Below are positions 1-8,142 of a stretch of 64,000 nt of DNA, piece by piece. Under the pieces are notes generated by a model. It made no database searches, was not told the DNA's origin, and worked only from the letters and a program-made list of their open reading frames with translations. The DNA lies in NCBI RefSeq assembly GCF_004361835.1, contig NZ_SNWD01000004.1, positions 186,001-250,000 of the forward strand. Reading direction: 5' to 3'. Position 1 is the first letter of the stretch. Every line of letters starts with the position of its first letter. Source of the stretch: Stakelama pacifica. GTDB taxonomy: Bacteria > Pseudomonadota > Alphaproteobacteria > Sphingomonadales > Sphingomonadaceae. The position numbers and the translations under genes are program-made.

Positions 1-1496
1 CCTGGCTCGCCGAGCGCACCACCGCCGATATGCGCGTCGCGGTGCACGACAATCTGCTGCGCCTGCCCCCCAAATGGTTCGAGGTGAACCGCCCGTCCGA
101 AATCGCATCGCGCCTCACCTCCGACACTGCGATCGTCGAACAGGTGGTGGGGAGCACGATTTCGATCGCGCTGCGCAATTTCCTCGTCGGGGTGCTGGGC
201 GTCATCTATCTGTTCGTGCTCGCCCCGCGTATCGCCTTGTTCCTGATCATCGGCATCCCGCTGGTCGTGCTGCCGATCCTCTGGCTGGGCGGCAAGGTCC
301 GCAATCTGTCGCGCTCGACGCAGGACCGGATCGCCGATGTCGGGTCGATGGTGTCCGAAACGCTGGGCGCGATGCGGATCGTTCAGGCGTTCGGACAGGA
401 GCAGCGCGAGCGCAGCCGCTTCCGCGACGCCGTCGAAGCGGTATTTGCCACCTCCAAACGCCGCTTCGCGCTGCGCGCCGTCATGACTGCCTGCGTCATC
501 GCCTTGCTGTTCGGCGCGATCACGCTCATCATGTGGGATGCCGTGGCAGGCGTCGCGAGCGGGCGGATCACCGGCGGCGAAATCACCGCGTTCGTGCTGA
601 CCGCCGGGCTGGTCACGGGGTCGTTCGCCGCGCTGATCGAAGTCTATGGCGATCTGCTGCGCGCATCGGGCGCCGCCGCTCGCATGGCCGAATTGCTCGT
701 CGAACAGCCGGATATCGCCGCGCCTGCCAATCCGGTGCCGCTGCCCAGCCCGCCGCTGGGCGAAATCGCGTTCGACCATGTCACCTTTCATTACCCGACT
801 CGCCCCGAAGTCGCGGCGCTGCGCGATTTCACGCTGCATGTCGAAAGCGGGGAAACGGTGGCGCTGGTCGGCCCGTCGGGCGCGGGCAAATCGACGCTCT
901 TCGCGCTGCTCCAGCGTTTCTACGATCCGGAAAGCGGGACCGTCAGCCTCGACCGGGTGCCGCTCGCCAGCGCCGATCCCGCCGCCACCCGCGCTCGGAT
1001 CGCGATGGTGCCGCAGGAAACGGTGATGTTTGCAGCCTCTGCGCGCGACAATCTGCGCTACGGCAAATGGGAGGCGAGCGACGACGAAATCTGGCGCGCA
1101 GCCGAAGCCGCCAACGCCGCCGATTTCCTGCGCGCGCTTCCCGACGGTCTCGACACCTTTCTGGGCGAAGGCGGCGCGCGGCTCTCGGGCGGGCAGCGGC
1201 AGCGGATCGCGATCGCCCGCGCGCTGCTGCGCGATGCGCCGATCCTGCTGCTCGACGAAGCGACCAGCGCGCTCGATGCCGAAAGCGAGCGGCTGGTGCA
1301 GGATGCGCTCGAACGGCTGATGGCGAACCGCACCACGCTGGTCATCGCGCACCGCCTTGCCACGGTACGCGCGGCAAAGCGGATCGTGGTGATGGATGAA
1401 GGAAGAATCGTCGAAACCGGCACCCATGGCGAGCTGACCGCGCTGGGCGGCCTCTATTCCCGCCTTGCCAGCCTGCAATTCAACGAGGCCGGATAA
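1..1496 (+). CDS. ABC exporter, fused permease/ATPase (5' end outside window)
   Basis: This is the C-terminal ~497 residues of an MsbA/LmrA-type half-transporter: a membrane domain followed by an ATPase, acting in the inner membrane as a dimer to export a lipid or drug-like substrate. The reading frame is open from base 3, so the gene starts upstream of the window. The first ~225 visible residues contain hydrophobic helices and the exporter coupling region. The ATPase then shows Walker A (GPSGAGKST, about visible residue 290), the signature LSGGQRQRIAIARALL (about 394), Walker B ILLLDEATSA and the H-loop IAHR. All catalytic motifs are intact. The substrate cannot be told from sequence. It ends 28 bases before the next start codon and probably shares its transcript. 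Confidence 0.9.
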   Translation, partial: WLAERTTADMRVAVHDNLLRLPPKWFEVNRPSEIASRLTSDTAIVEQVVGSTISIALRNFLVGVLGVIYLFVLAPRIALFLIIGIPLVVLPILWLGGKVRNLSRSTQDRIADVGSMVSETLGAMRIVQAFGQEQRERSRFRDAVEAVFATSKRRFALRAVMTACVIALLFGAITLIMWDAVAGVASGRITGGEITAFVLTAGLVTGSFAALIEVYGDLLRASGAAARMAELLVEQPDIAAPANPVPLPSPPLGEIAFDHVTFHYPTRPEVAALRDFTLHVESGETVALVGPSGAGKSTLFALLQRFYDPESGTVSLDRVPLASADPAATRARIAMVPQETVMFAASARDNLRYGKWEASDDEIWRAAEAANAADFLRALPDGLDTFLGEGGARLSGGQRQRIAIARALLRDAPILLLDEATSALDAESERLVQDALERLMANRTTLVIAHRLATVRAAKRIVVMDEGRIVETGTHGELTALGGLYSRLASLQFNEAG

Positions 1497-1524
1497 GCGG
1501 CCCGAATCCGAAGGAGAGAGACTG

Positions 1525-2694
1525 ATGGCCGACCGGGAATTCGATATCATCGTCTATGGCGCGACCGGCTATACCGGAAAGCTCGTCGCCGAATATCTGA
1601 GCCGTCACTATGCCGATGGCAGCGTCCGATGGGCGCTGGCCGGACGCTCGCTCAGCAAGCTGGAAAGCGTGCGGGCCGAAATCGGTGCCCCCGCCGAGAC
1701 CGCGCTGATTACCGCCAATGCCGATGACCCGGCTTCGCTTACCGCGATGGTGAAGCGTGCTGAGGTCGTGCTGAGCACGGTCGGCCCCTATCAGCTTCAC
1801 GGCTCCGATCTCGTCGCTGCCTGTGTCGCGACCGGCACTGGCTATGTCGATCTGTGCGGCGAACCCAACTGGATGCGCGCAATGATCGACCGGCACGAAG
1901 CGGCAGCGAAGGCAAGCGGCGCGCGAATCGTCTTTTCGTGCGGCTTCGATTCGATTCCCTTCGACCTTGGCGTCTGGGCAGTGCAGCGCGCCGCCCGCGA
2001 ACGCACCGGCGCGCCCGCACCCCAGGTCAGGGGCCGGGTGAAAGCGATGAAGGGCACCTTTTCGGGCGGCACCGCAGCGAGCATGAAGGCGACCATGGCG
2101 GCGGGCGCGAAAGACCCGGCGATCTTTCGCCTGATGACCGATCCCTTCGCGCTGACCCCCGGCCATAAGGGCGCGGATCAGCCGAAAGGGCTGGTGCCGT
2201 ATCATGACGACAGCGTCGGGGCGTGGGTCGCGCCTTTCGTGATGGCGATCATCAATACCAAGAACGTCCATCGCACCAATTTCCTGTCAGGCATGCCCTA
2301 TGGCGCGGATTTCCGCTATGACGAGATGATGATGGTGCCGGGCCTCGGCGAAGTCGGAAAGGCAGCGGCAGAAGCGGTTGCGAAGATGAACCGGATGGGC
2401 GGCGAGGACGGCCCGAAACAGGGCGAAGGGCCGAGCCGCGAGGAACGCGAGGCGGGCTATTATGAACTGCTGTTCGTCGCGCTGTGCGAACATGGCGAAA
2501 CGATCACCGCGACGGTGAAGGGCGACCGCGATCCCGGCTATGGCTCCACGTCGAAGATGATCACCGAAGCGGCAATCTGCCTCGCCCGTGAAGCGCCGAA
2601 GACCGGCGGCATCTGGACAGCGGGCGCGCTGATGCCCGAAGCGCTGAAGCATCGGCTGGAGGCCAATGCGGGGCTGAGCTTCACGGTCGCCTGA
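1525..2694 (+). CDS. Saccharopine dehydrogenase-like NAD(P)-binding oxidoreductase
   Basis: A 389-residue protein with an N-terminal Rossmann fold (GATGYTGKLVAEYL from residue 12). It belongs to the saccharopine-dehydrogenase-like family that includes mycobacterial trans-acting enoyl reductases. The conserved stretches CGEPNWMR and FSCGFDSIPFDLG are typical of that family. The ATG at 1525 was chosen because AAGGAGAG lies just upstream; in-frame codons before it overlap the ABC gene. Substrate is unknown: the family is seldom true saccharopine dehydrogenase, and a role in lipid or polyketide double-bond reduction is possible. A strong intrinsic terminator follows directly. Confidence 0.85.
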   Translation: MADREFDIIVYGATGYTGKLVAEYLSRHYADGSVRWALAGRSLSKLESVRAEIGAPAETALITANADDPASLTAMVKRAEVVLSTVGPYQLHGSDLVAACVATGTGYVDLCGEPNWMRAMIDRHEAAAKASGARIVFSCGFDSIPFDLGVWAVQRAARERTGAPAPQVRGRVKAMKGTFSGGTAASMKATMAAGAKDPAIFRLMTDPFALTPGHKGADQPKGLVPYHDDSVGAWVAPFVMAIINTKNVHRTNFLSGMPYGADFRYDEMMMVPGLGEVGKAAAEAVAKMNRMGGEDGPKQGEGPSREEREAGYYELLFVALCEHGETITATVKGDRDPGYGSTSKMITEAAICLAREAPKTGGIWTAGALMPEALKHRLEANAGLSFTVA

Positions 2695-2700
2695 CGCAAA

Positions 2701-2731
2701 AAAGGGCGGTGGGTGAAGCCACCGCCCTTTT
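2701..2731 (+). terminator. Intrinsic terminator after the saccharopine dehydrogenase-like gene
   Basis: A 12-bp perfect stem with arms AAAGGGCGGTGG (2701-2712) and CCACCGCCCTTT (2719-2730) closes a 6-base GTGAAG loop. An A run precedes it and TTTT ends it, so it could work in both directions. It lies 7 bases after the stop codon. Confidence 0.9.
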
Positions 2732-2772
2732 GCCTGATGAAACGTCATTTCGACAGGTTCGCGTCACATCAT

Positions 2773-2862
2773 CGTCATTGCGAGCCTCGAAGGCGCGGCA
2801 ATCCAGAAGCGGTATGCACCAATACTCTGGATCGCTTCGTCGCTTCGCTCCTCGCGATGACG
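2773..2862 (-). repeat. Family A palindromic repeat, copy 1
   Basis: A 90-bp imperfect palindrome beginning CGTCATTGCGAGC and ending CTCGCGATGACG, with the inner marks GGCAATCCAG and CTGGATCGCTTCG. It is inverted relative to the copies at 10667, 46592 and 50817. The arms are conserved and the central ~20 bases vary. It fills most of the gap between 2731 and the small gene ending at 2899. Confidence 0.85.
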
Positions 2863-2898
2863 ATTTGCTCAGTGCTTCAGGCGCACTGCAATAGGCGA

Positions 2899-3219
2899 CT
2901 AATCCCGATCGAGTAGCGAGGATTGCTTGACCGCAGCGATCGTCGCGGCGATCGCGCCGGCACCGAGTGCGGCGGCAAGGCCGATGCGGCGAACCCGACG
3001 GCGGCGGAATTTCTTGTAATGCGGCACGTCGATGTAAAAGCCGCCCGCATTGTCCTGCTTGACGATTCCGCGCGCGCGCATCCGTTCGAAGATGCGGCGA
3101 TCGAGCGGGCGATCGGGCTCATAAGTGACCGCCCGGTCGCGCGCGACCGCGTCCTGACGCATGAAATGGGCAATGATCTCCTTGCGGCGGCGGATCACGA
3201 TATCGCGGGGTGTGGACAT
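2899..3219 (-). CDS. Small predicted DNA-binding-like protein with C-terminal membrane helix
   Basis: A 106-residue protein starting MSTPRDIVIRR. The ATG at 3219 has an excellent ribosome site (GAAGGAGGG) 6-7 bases upstream. Residues ~5-70 form a basic, helical region ending IVKQDNAGGFYIDVPHY, reminiscent of a winged-helix wing. Then comes a run of Arg and Lys and a hydrophobic Ala/Gly-rich segment (~85-100) that should be a membrane anchor. Its layout resembles the neighbouring gene at 3290-3580, and both lie downstream of rnr on the same strand. I do not recognise a named family; the function is unknown. Confidence 0.7.
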   Translation of the reverse strand: MSTPRDIVIRRRKEIIAHFMRQDAVARDRAVTYEPDRPLDRRIFERMRARGIVKQDNAGGFYIDVPHYKKFRRRRVRRIGLAAALGAGAIAATIAAVKQSSLLDRD

Positions 3220-3289
3220 GAATGTCCCTCCTTCGTTGCTTAAAGGGTTGCCAACAAAAAGCGCATGGTCGCCGTCTCGTTCCGTCGGG

Positions 3290-3580
3290 TCAGCGATAGA
3301 AAAGGATCGCCGCCAGCGCGATGGCGACAGCGATGCCGAGCCAGATCCACGCACGGCGTCGACGCGTTGCTGCGATATCGGCATCGAGCGCCGCGACATG
3401 GACATAATAACGGCCCGGCGCGCCCTCGCCAACAATGCCGTGCGCGATGAGATAATCGAGCGCCTCGCGCTCCTCGGCATTGGCGATCTTCACCGGCTCG
3501 GCATCGTCCGGCGACAAAGCGTGTCGGGCGAGCAGCGGCTGAACGACGCGCAGCCGCGTGGATTCGGGGAAGATGCTCAT
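3290..3580 (-). CDS. Small protein coupled to rnr, C-terminal membrane helix
   Basis: A 96-residue protein whose start codon overlaps the rnr stop by 4 bases (ATGA at 3577-3580), so its translation is probably coupled to RNase R. The N-terminal ~60 residues are soluble (ALDYLIAHGIVGEGAPGRYYVHV). They are followed by an RRRR stop-transfer cluster and one hydrophobic helix (WIWLGIAVAIALAAILFY). The pattern 'GIV...G.YY.V...RRRR...membrane helix' is shared with the gene at 2899-3219, which suggests old paralogues. No family name is recognised. Confidence 0.75.
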   Translation of the reverse strand: MSIFPESTRLRVVQPLLARHALSPDDAEPVKIANAEEREALDYLIAHGIVGEGAPGRYYVHVAALDADIAATRRRRAWIWLGIAVAIALAAILFYR

Positions 3581-5961
3581 CGTTTCTTGCCCTGATGCCG
3601 GATATTGCCGGGACGGCCGCGCCGTTTGACGATCCGCTTGGGCTTGCCCTTATGGCGGAATTCGCCGCCGCCCGCCGATCCCTTGCCGTCGGGCAGTTCA
3701 AAGCGAAGCGCGCCCGATACCGGATTGGCCTCGACCAGTTTCAGCGGCAACCGTTGGCCCAGCGTGAAGCGCTCACCGCTATGATCGCCGATCAGGCTGT
3801 GGCTCGTTTCGTCATAGCGGAAATATTCGGTGCCAAGGTCGCGCGCCGGGACCAGTCCGTCGCCGCCGATCCCGTCGACGGTCGCGAAAAAGCCGAAGCT
3901 CTGCACGCCGGTGATCCGCGTCTCCATCACCTTGCCGACATGTTCGGACAGATAAGCCGCGACATAGCGGTCGACCGTGTCGCGCTCCGCCTCCATCGCG
4001 CGGCGTTCGAGCGAAGAGATCGTCTCGCCCACCCGCTCCATATTCGCCGCATCCTCGGCGCTCAGCGCGCCGGGGCCAAGGTCATAGGCAGCGACCAGCG
4101 AGCGATGCACGATAAGATCGGCATAGCGGCGAATGGGCGAGGTGAAATGCGCATAGCTGCCAAGGCTCAACCCGAAATGGCCGTGATTGGCCGGACCATA
4201 ATAGGCCTGGGTCTGGCTGCGCAGCACCTGCTCCATCACCTGCGGCCGGAAATCGGCATCGCCGACCCGGTCGAGCACGCGGTTGAAGGTAGCCGGTTTG
4301 ATGACCTGCCCCAGCGCGAATTCCACATCGAAAGTCTTGAGATAATCCTGAAGCGCGACCAGCTTTTCGCGGCTCGGCGTTTCGTGGATGCGGTACATGA
4401 CCGGCGCTTTCTTTGCCTCCAGCGCCTTTGCGGCCGCGACATTGGCGGCGATCATATAATCCTCGATCAGCTTGTGCGCGTCCAGCCGTTCGCGCGGCGC
4501 GACCGACATGATGCGGCCCTTTTCATCGAGCACGATCCGCCGTTCGGGAATGTCGAGGTCAAGCGGCTCGCGCCGCTCCCGCGCCGCGTACAGCGCCTTC
4601 CAGCAATCCCAGAGCGGTTTGAGCGCGGTATCGACGAGGTCGCCGAGCCCGTCGCGCCGGCGCAGGCCGGGGCCGTCAGCGTCTGCCGCAACCGTTGCGT
4701 CGCTATCCTCCGGCGGCCCCGGGCTGCGCCGGGGCAACGTCTGCTCCTCCGCAGCATCGATCGCTGCCTGCGCATCCTCATACGCTATATTCGCCGCGAT
4801 CCGCACCACCGCCCGCGAGAAGCGCCACGCCCTGATCGCGCCGTCCGGGCCGATGGTAAGGTGGCACGCCATCGCCGCGCGATCTTCGCCTTCTTTCAGC
4901 GAACAAATATCCGCCGACAGCGTTTCGGGCAGCATCGGGACGACGCGATCCGGGAAATAGACACTGTTGCCACGCCGACGCGCCTCGCGATCCAGCGCCG
5001 ATCCGGGGCGGACATAGAAGCTGACATCGGCGATCGCGACGATCGCTTTCCACCCGCCCTTATTGGCCGGATCGTCGTCAGGCGTGGCCCAGACGGCATC
5101 GTCATGGTCGCGCGCATCGGCCGGATCGATCGCGACGATCGGAAGCGCGCGCAGATCCTCCCGCCCCTGCCAGCCTTTTTCTTTGGAAGCCGTTGCCGCC
5201 TGTCCCATCGGCACGAACTGGCCAAGCGGCTGCTTCGCGACGCGCTCCGCCTCTTCCAGCACGTCCTCGCCGAAGATATGCGGGATTTCGTGTTTGTGGA
5301 TCGCGATCAGCGAAAAGCTCTTCGCCTCGAACGGATCACCCAGTCGCTGCACCACTTTCGCGGTAATGCGCGGCGGTCGCCCGGCCTTTTCCGCCATCAC
5401 CAGATCGCCCGCCTGCGCCCCGCCGGTGTCCGACACGGGAAAGTCCCGCTTTTCCTTTTTCTCCAGCCCCTTCAGCCAGAATTTGCCGCCCTCTTCGTGC
5501 AGCACGCCCATCAGCGGTTCGGCCCCGCGCTGCAGCTTCTTCATCGGATGCGCGAGCCAGCCCTTCCCCGCTTCTTCGGTGCGCGAGAGGATGCGATCGC
5601 CGACGCCCAGCGCCCCGCTTTTCGACCGCTCGCGCACGCGAAGCCGGGGCGGCGGTGCGTCCTCGGCTTCCCAGCGCTCAGGCTCGGCCCAGACATTACC
5701 GCCTTCATCCACATCGACGATGCGCAGCACCGTCACTTTGGGCAGTCCGCCCATTTTGTGAAAGGCGCGGCCCGGCGCGCTGTCGATCAGCCCTTCATCG
5801 CCCATGTCGCGCAGCAATTTTTTGAGCGCGATCTTTTCCTGCCCCTTGATCCCGAAAGCGCGCGCAATCTCGCGCTTTCCCGCCGGTTGGTCGGAATCGC
5901 TTATGAAATCAAGAATTTGCTGGCGCGTTGGCAAGCCGGGCGGTTGTTCTTTTCTGGTCAT
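3577..5961 (-). CDS. rnr: Ribonuclease R
   Basis: A 794-residue 3'-to-5' exoribonuclease that degrades structured RNA and acts in RNA quality control. An N-terminal winged-helix (LPTRQQILDFISD) is followed by cold-shock/OB domains. The RNB catalytic domain has the metal-binding motif DPADARDHDDAV at about 279-290. An S1 domain (about 670-755, VQSFGFFATVDGIGGDGLVP) and a Lys/Arg-rich tail complete it. The ATG at 5961 (MTRKEQPPG) was chosen because upstream in-frame codons run into the divergent glpD promoter region. About residues 408-438 are unusual: they are encoded by a GC-rich palindromic repeat (family B, 4650-4739) inserted in frame in a loop of the RNB domain. The next gene overlaps the stop by 4 bases. 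Confidence 0.97.
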   Translation of the reverse strand: MTRKEQPPGLPTRQQILDFISDSDQPAGKREIARAFGIKGQEKIALKKLLRDMGDEGLIDSAPGRAFHKMGGLPKVTVLRIVDVDEGGNVWAEPERWEAEDAPPPRLRVRERSKSGALGVGDRILSRTEEAGKGWLAHPMKKLQRGAEPLMGVLHEEGGKFWLKGLEKKEKRDFPVSDTGGAQAGDLVMAEKAGRPPRITAKVVQRLGDPFEAKSFSLIAIHKHEIPHIFGEDVLEEAERVAKQPLGQFVPMGQAATASKEKGWQGREDLRALPIVAIDPADARDHDDAVWATPDDDPANKGGWKAIVAIADVSFYVRPGSALDREARRRGNSVYFPDRVVPMLPETLSADICSLKEGEDRAAMACHLTIGPDGAIRAWRFSRAVVRIAANIAYEDAQAAIDAAEEQTLPRRSPGPPEDSDATVAADADGPGLRRRDGLGDLVDTALKPLWDCWKALYAARERREPLDLDIPERRIVLDEKGRIMSVAPRERLDAHKLIEDYMIAANVAAAKALEAKKAPVMYRIHETPSREKLVALQDYLKTFDVEFALGQVIKPATFNRVLDRVGDADFRPQVMEQVLRSQTQAYYGPANHGHFGLSLGSYAHFTSPIRRYADLIVHRSLVAAYDLGPGALSAEDAANMERVGETISSLERRAMEAERDTVDRYVAAYLSEHVGKVMETRITGVQSFGFFATVDGIGGDGLVPARDLGTEYFRYDETSHSLIGDHSGERFTLGQRLPLKLVEANPVSGALRFELPDGKGSAGGGEFRHKGKPKRIVKRRGRPGNIRHQGKKR
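4650..4739. repeat. Family B palindromic repeat inside the rnr coding sequence
   Basis: Two inverted GC-rich arms, one containing GGCGCAGGCCGGGGCC and the other GGCCCCGGGCTGCGCCGGGG, separated by ~35 bases. The arms match the intergenic family B elements at 16454 and 48332. The unit is about 90 bp, a multiple of three, and keeps rnr open. Confidence 0.8.
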
Positions 5962-5988
5962 TGTCGAGCGCAAGATAGGGATGGTTCG

Positions 5989-6015
5989 TATCCGCGTCAC
6001 CCCGCAAGGCGGATA
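5989..6015. promoter_or_regulatory. Dyad in the divergent rnr/glpD intergenic region
   Basis: An exact 7-bp inverted repeat, TATCCGC (5989-5995) and GCGGATA (6009-6015), with a 13-base spacer. It sits in the 98-bp gap between the divergent starts of rnr and glpD, 45 bases before glpD. It may be an operator for a glycerol-responsive repressor. No regulator gene is visible nearby. Confidence 0.3.
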
Positions 6016-6059
6016 TGACGGCTTCAACCCGGCGAAGCGAAGCGGTAGAGGCCGACATA

Positions 6060-7532
6060 ATGATGTACGATCTTCTGGTTGTCGGCGGCGGGATCAACGG
6101 CTGTGCGATCGCGCGTGAGGCTGCGATCAACGGTCTTAGCGTGCTGTTGGTGGAAAAGGACGATATCGGCGCGCATACTTCGTCGGCGTCGAGCAGGCTG
6201 ATCCATGGCGGTTTGCGCTATCTGGAATATTATGAATTCCGGCTGGTGCGCGAAGCGCTGCGCGAGCGTGAGCGGTTGTTGCAGGCAGCGCCGCATCTGA
6301 TCCGGCCGCTCGAATTCGTCGTGCCGCAATCGGGGTCGCAGCGCCCGTCCTGGATGGTGCGCGCCGGGCTGTTCCTTTACGACTGGCTCGCAAGTTCCTC
6401 AATGCCGCGTTCGCGGCGACTGAATGCGAAGGACCGGCTGCTCCGGCTGGCGCTCAAGACCGCCGATAGCGGGTTCGTCTATTGGGACGCATGGACCGAC
6501 GATGCGCGTCTCACCCTCGCCAATGCGCTCGACGCCGCCGAACTGGGGGCAGAGGTCTGGACGCGCGCCGGGCTGGTATCTGCGCAGCGCGAGGGCGACC
6601 AATGGGAGGTAGCGCTCGATACCGGGCAGAGCGTGCGCGCCCGCGCGCTGGTCAATGCAGCCGGCCCATGGGTCAGCGAATTGCTCAACCGGATCGGCGT
6701 CACCACGAAATCGAAGGTCCGGCTGGTCAAGGGCAGCCATATCATGGTCAGCCGCCTCTATCACGGGCGTCAGGCCTATCTGTTGCAGCAGCCTGATGGC
6801 CGGGTCGTCTTTGCGCTTAATTATGACAGCGATTTCACCACCATCGGCACCACCGATGTTCCGGTCGACACGCCCGAAGACCCGCGGATCGGCGAGGATG
6901 AGATCGATTATCTGATCGGCGCGGCGAACCGGCATTTCCAATATCCGATCGGGCGGCACAATGTCGTGCACAGCTGGTCGGGCATTCGCGCGCTCTATGA
7001 CGATGGTGCCGACGATGCGAGCGCGGTGACGCGCGATTATGTGCTCGAACTCGATACCCACGGCCCCGCCGCACTGTCGATTTTCGGCGGCAAGATCACC
7101 ACGGCGCGCGCGCTTGCCGAGGATGCGATGGCGAAGCTCGCCCCCGTTCTGGGGCTGAGCAAGGTCAAAAACAGCCGGGGCCGCGCCTTTCCCGGCGGCG
7201 ATATCGGCGATTTCGACGCTTTTCTGGAACAAGTGCGCACCCGCTTCCCGTTCCTCGGCGATTCGCGTTCGCTGCGCATGGCGCGTGCTTATGGCTCGCG
7301 ATTGTTCGACATGCTCGACGGGGTGGAAAGCGAAGCGGCCATGGGCCGCGCATTCGGCGACGGCCTGACCGCGATCGAAGCGAAATGGATGCGCAGCCGT
7401 GAATGGGCATTGACGGCAGAGGATGCGCTGATGCGGCGAAGCAAATGCGCGGTGCACATGACCGAAGCCGAGCGCGAAGACTTCGTCCGCTGGTGGAACA
7501 GCGAGGATGGCGCGGTGGAACTGGAGATTTGA
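6060..7532 (+). CDS. glpD: Glycerol-3-phosphate dehydrogenase (FAD, aerobic)
   Basis: A 490-residue flavoprotein that oxidises sn-glycerol 3-phosphate to dihydroxyacetone phosphate at the inner membrane and passes electrons to ubiquinone. The N-terminal FAD site is YDLLVVGGGINGCAIAREA, followed by TSSASSRLIHGGLRYLEYYEF, a GlpD hallmark. Conserved NAAGPWV and the C-terminal FGGKITTARALAEDA segment are present. The length is usual. The start is one of two adjacent ATGs at 6060/6063. It is transcribed divergently from rnr and is followed after 5 bases by a secreted protein. No glpF, glpK or glpR is seen in the window. Confidence 0.96.
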   Translation: MMYDLLVVGGGINGCAIAREAAINGLSVLLVEKDDIGAHTSSASSRLIHGGLRYLEYYEFRLVREALRERERLLQAAPHLIRPLEFVVPQSGSQRPSWMVRAGLFLYDWLASSSMPRSRRLNAKDRLLRLALKTADSGFVYWDAWTDDARLTLANALDAAELGAEVWTRAGLVSAQREGDQWEVALDTGQSVRARALVNAAGPWVSELLNRIGVTTKSKVRLVKGSHIMVSRLYHGRQAYLLQQPDGRVVFALNYDSDFTTIGTTDVPVDTPEDPRIGEDEIDYLIGAANRHFQYPIGRHNVVHSWSGIRALYDDGADDASAVTRDYVLELDTHGPAALSIFGGKITTARALAEDAMAKLAPVLGLSKVKNSRGRAFPGGDIGDFDAFLEQVRTRFPFLGDSRSLRMARAYGSRLFDMLDGVESEAAMGRAFGDGLTAIEAKWMRSREWALTAEDALMRRSKCAVHMTEAEREDFVRWWNSEDGAVELEI

Positions 7533-7537
7533 CCGGC

Positions 7538-8071
7538 ATGCTACGGATCGCACTGACTGCCCTGCTCGCGCCGTTGCTCATGCCGTTGCCCGCACAGGCA
7601 GCGCCGCAGGACCCCATGACGATGCCGATCGAAAAGCTCGAAGACATCGCGCCCGATCAGCATCCTTCGGCCTATTTCATTCTCGCCCGGCGCGCATTCG
7701 AAGCGGGCAAAAAGGACGCGGCCGTGCGCTGGCTCTATGTGGGTCAGCTTCGCTGGCGCGTATATCTGAAGGCCAATCCCGACTTGCCGCCCGACGGCGA
7801 TCCGGCCCTGTTCGCGTCGATGATGGAGACCATCGGGCGTCCGATCAATGAATGGGCGGGCGGCAATGTCGGGCAATGGACGCAATCGCTCCAGGCCGCG
7901 CTCGACTGGGATGCCGAACATCCCAACGGCTTCACCCCGAAAGCGGAGCACAAGGCGGAATATGCGAGCGTCCGCAGCGGGTTGAGCGACTTCATCGCCA
8001 CGCTGCGCGAACAGCGTGACTCGATCGCGAGAAGCCGCGCGGAAAACAGCCTGATAAACCGCGCCGACTGA
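7538..8071 (+). CDS. Secreted hypothetical protein in the glpD transcript
   Basis: A 177-residue protein with a clear Sec signal peptide (MLRIALTALLAPLLMPLPAQA, cleavage after AQA about residue 21). The mature part is soluble, with Trp-rich helical segments (WLYVGQLRWRVYLKANPDLPPDG, INEWAGGNVGQWTQSLQAALDW). It begins 5 bases after glpD and should be co-transcribed. No enzyme motif is visible; I do not recognise the family. Confidence 0.75.
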   Translation: MLRIALTALLAPLLMPLPAQAAPQDPMTMPIEKLEDIAPDQHPSAYFILARRAFEAGKKDAAVRWLYVGQLRWRVYLKANPDLPPDGDPALFASMMETIGRPINEWAGGNVGQWTQSLQAALDWDAEHPNGFTPKAEHKAEYASVRSGLSDFIATLREQRDSIARSRAENSLINRAD

Positions 8072-8094
8072 ACCGTCCGGGCGCGACAGCGAAT

Positions 8095-8137
8095 GCGGGC
8101 GCGGTGAGCGGGAAAACCCCGCGCTGGCCGCGCCCGC
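8095..8137. terminator. Hairpin between convergent genes
   Basis: Perfect 10-bp arms GCGGGCGCGG (8095-8104) and CCGCGCCCGC (8128-8137), with an inner GGGAAAACCCC mini-stem. It lies between the stop of the secreted-protein gene and the stop of proS. There is no T run on either side, so it is a structural, possibly bidirectional terminator rather than a classical one. Confidence 0.5.
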
Positions 8138-8142
8138 GATGC

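Noticed and set aside
3595-6018. An 807-codon open frame antisense to rnr
   Set aside because: It mirrors rnr almost base for base, has no family motif and an Arg/His-rich composition typical of antisense frames in GC-rich genes.
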